The translations under genes and the position numbers were made by a program. A stretch of 64,000 nt of DNA from Azolla caroliniana (taxonomy: Eukaryota > Polypodiophyta), in NCBI GenBank assembly GCA_043228905.1, contig JBHGNT010000010.1, forward strand, positions 7,564,001 to 7,628,000, read 5' to 3'. Positions within the stretch are counted from its first letter, which is position 1, and each line of letters begins with the position of its first letter. Below are positions 63,731-64,000 of the stretch, piece by piece. The notes beneath the pieces are model-generated. The model did no database searches. It saw only the letters and a list, made by a program, of their open reading frames with translations, and was not told the DNA's origin.

Positions 63731-64000
63731 TTCACGGTCTTCCGAATGACATCATTAGTGATCGTGGCCCACAATTCATCTCAAAATTCTGGAAACACTT
63801 CCTTGAGATGCTCAAAATTTCCTGTAAACTTTCGTCAAACTATCATCCACAAAGTGACGGTCAAACCAAGTGGAAGAATCAAACATTAGAGCAATATCTT
63901 CGGTGTTTCATCAATTACCAATAGGATGATTGGGGTGGATTTTTTGCACTTTGCAGAGTTTGCATACAATAATTCAATTTATTCCTCAACTGGGTATACT
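63731..64000 (+). pseudogene. Ty3/gypsy integrase fragment (runs off the window)
   Basis: [20 protein letters not shown] followed by [30 protein letters not shown], then DDWGG and, in a shifted frame, AEFAYNN. It includes the second integrase D (ISDRG) and the E region (DGQTK, where E would follow). Related to G1 and G2 but not the same sequence, and in plus orientation. The rest lies beyond base 64000. Confidence 0.8.

Overview
The window looks like nuclear DNA from a land plant, almost entirely built from nested transposable elements. Plant-type Ty1/copia retrotransposons (tRNA-iMet-type primer sites, gag UBN2 regions), chromodomain-bearing Ty3/gypsy elements, a non-chromodomain gypsy with a DGGS protease, a hAT-like element, and a PPR gene fragment of PLS type all point to a vascular plant. 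The PPR fragment's wording (long IHSEIV / VDMYVKCG / LPVR blocks) reminds me of seed-free vascular plants (lycophyte or fern), but that is an impression from memory, not a proof. Almost every reading frame is broken by stops or frameshifts. No functional host gene is visible.

Layout. 1-14,640: a gypsy chromovirus (G1, +) holding a 3'-truncated copia (A1, 800-7144), itself interrupted by element S1 (2402-3960). A second copia (B, 7166-11679) sits in G1 with a perfect ACCTA duplication, and a captured PPR fragment (13073-13713) lies inside the G1 integrase. 15,074-15,883: a second S element. 16,561-42,499: a broken, intron-containing gene on the minus strand encoding a ParB-like domain followed by a beta-class (DIPY ... 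FSGTG) DNA methyltransferase. One of its exons is split by copia C (19423-26963, TSD AAATC) and by copia A2 (27070-42374, TSD CAAAC), and A2 is itself split by the young gypsy D (30208-40216, TSD ATCCT). Excising the elements at their duplications restores one continuous exon reading frame across 23 kb.

42,500-44,860: a 2.4 kb spacer with an array of about 17 palindromes. 44,861-47,625: divergent from the methyltransferase gene, a degraded gene for a large protein of a transposase-like family (I think DUF7869) with a C-terminal BAH-like module. It keeps one frame for most of its length, with stops all explicable by C-to-T changes. The pair plus palindrome array is the best candidate here for an undescribed system, possibly a large mobile element encoding its own DNA methylase.

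48,043-64,000: two LTRs of the G family carrying striking heat-shock-element arrays, a hAT-like non-autonomous element (48731-51307) with a nested solo LTR, an inverted gypsy chromovirus (G2) interrupted by copia F (52835-58127, TSD TCAAG), a deletion-derivative copia E, a tRNA-derived relic, and a second gypsy integrase fragment running off the right end.
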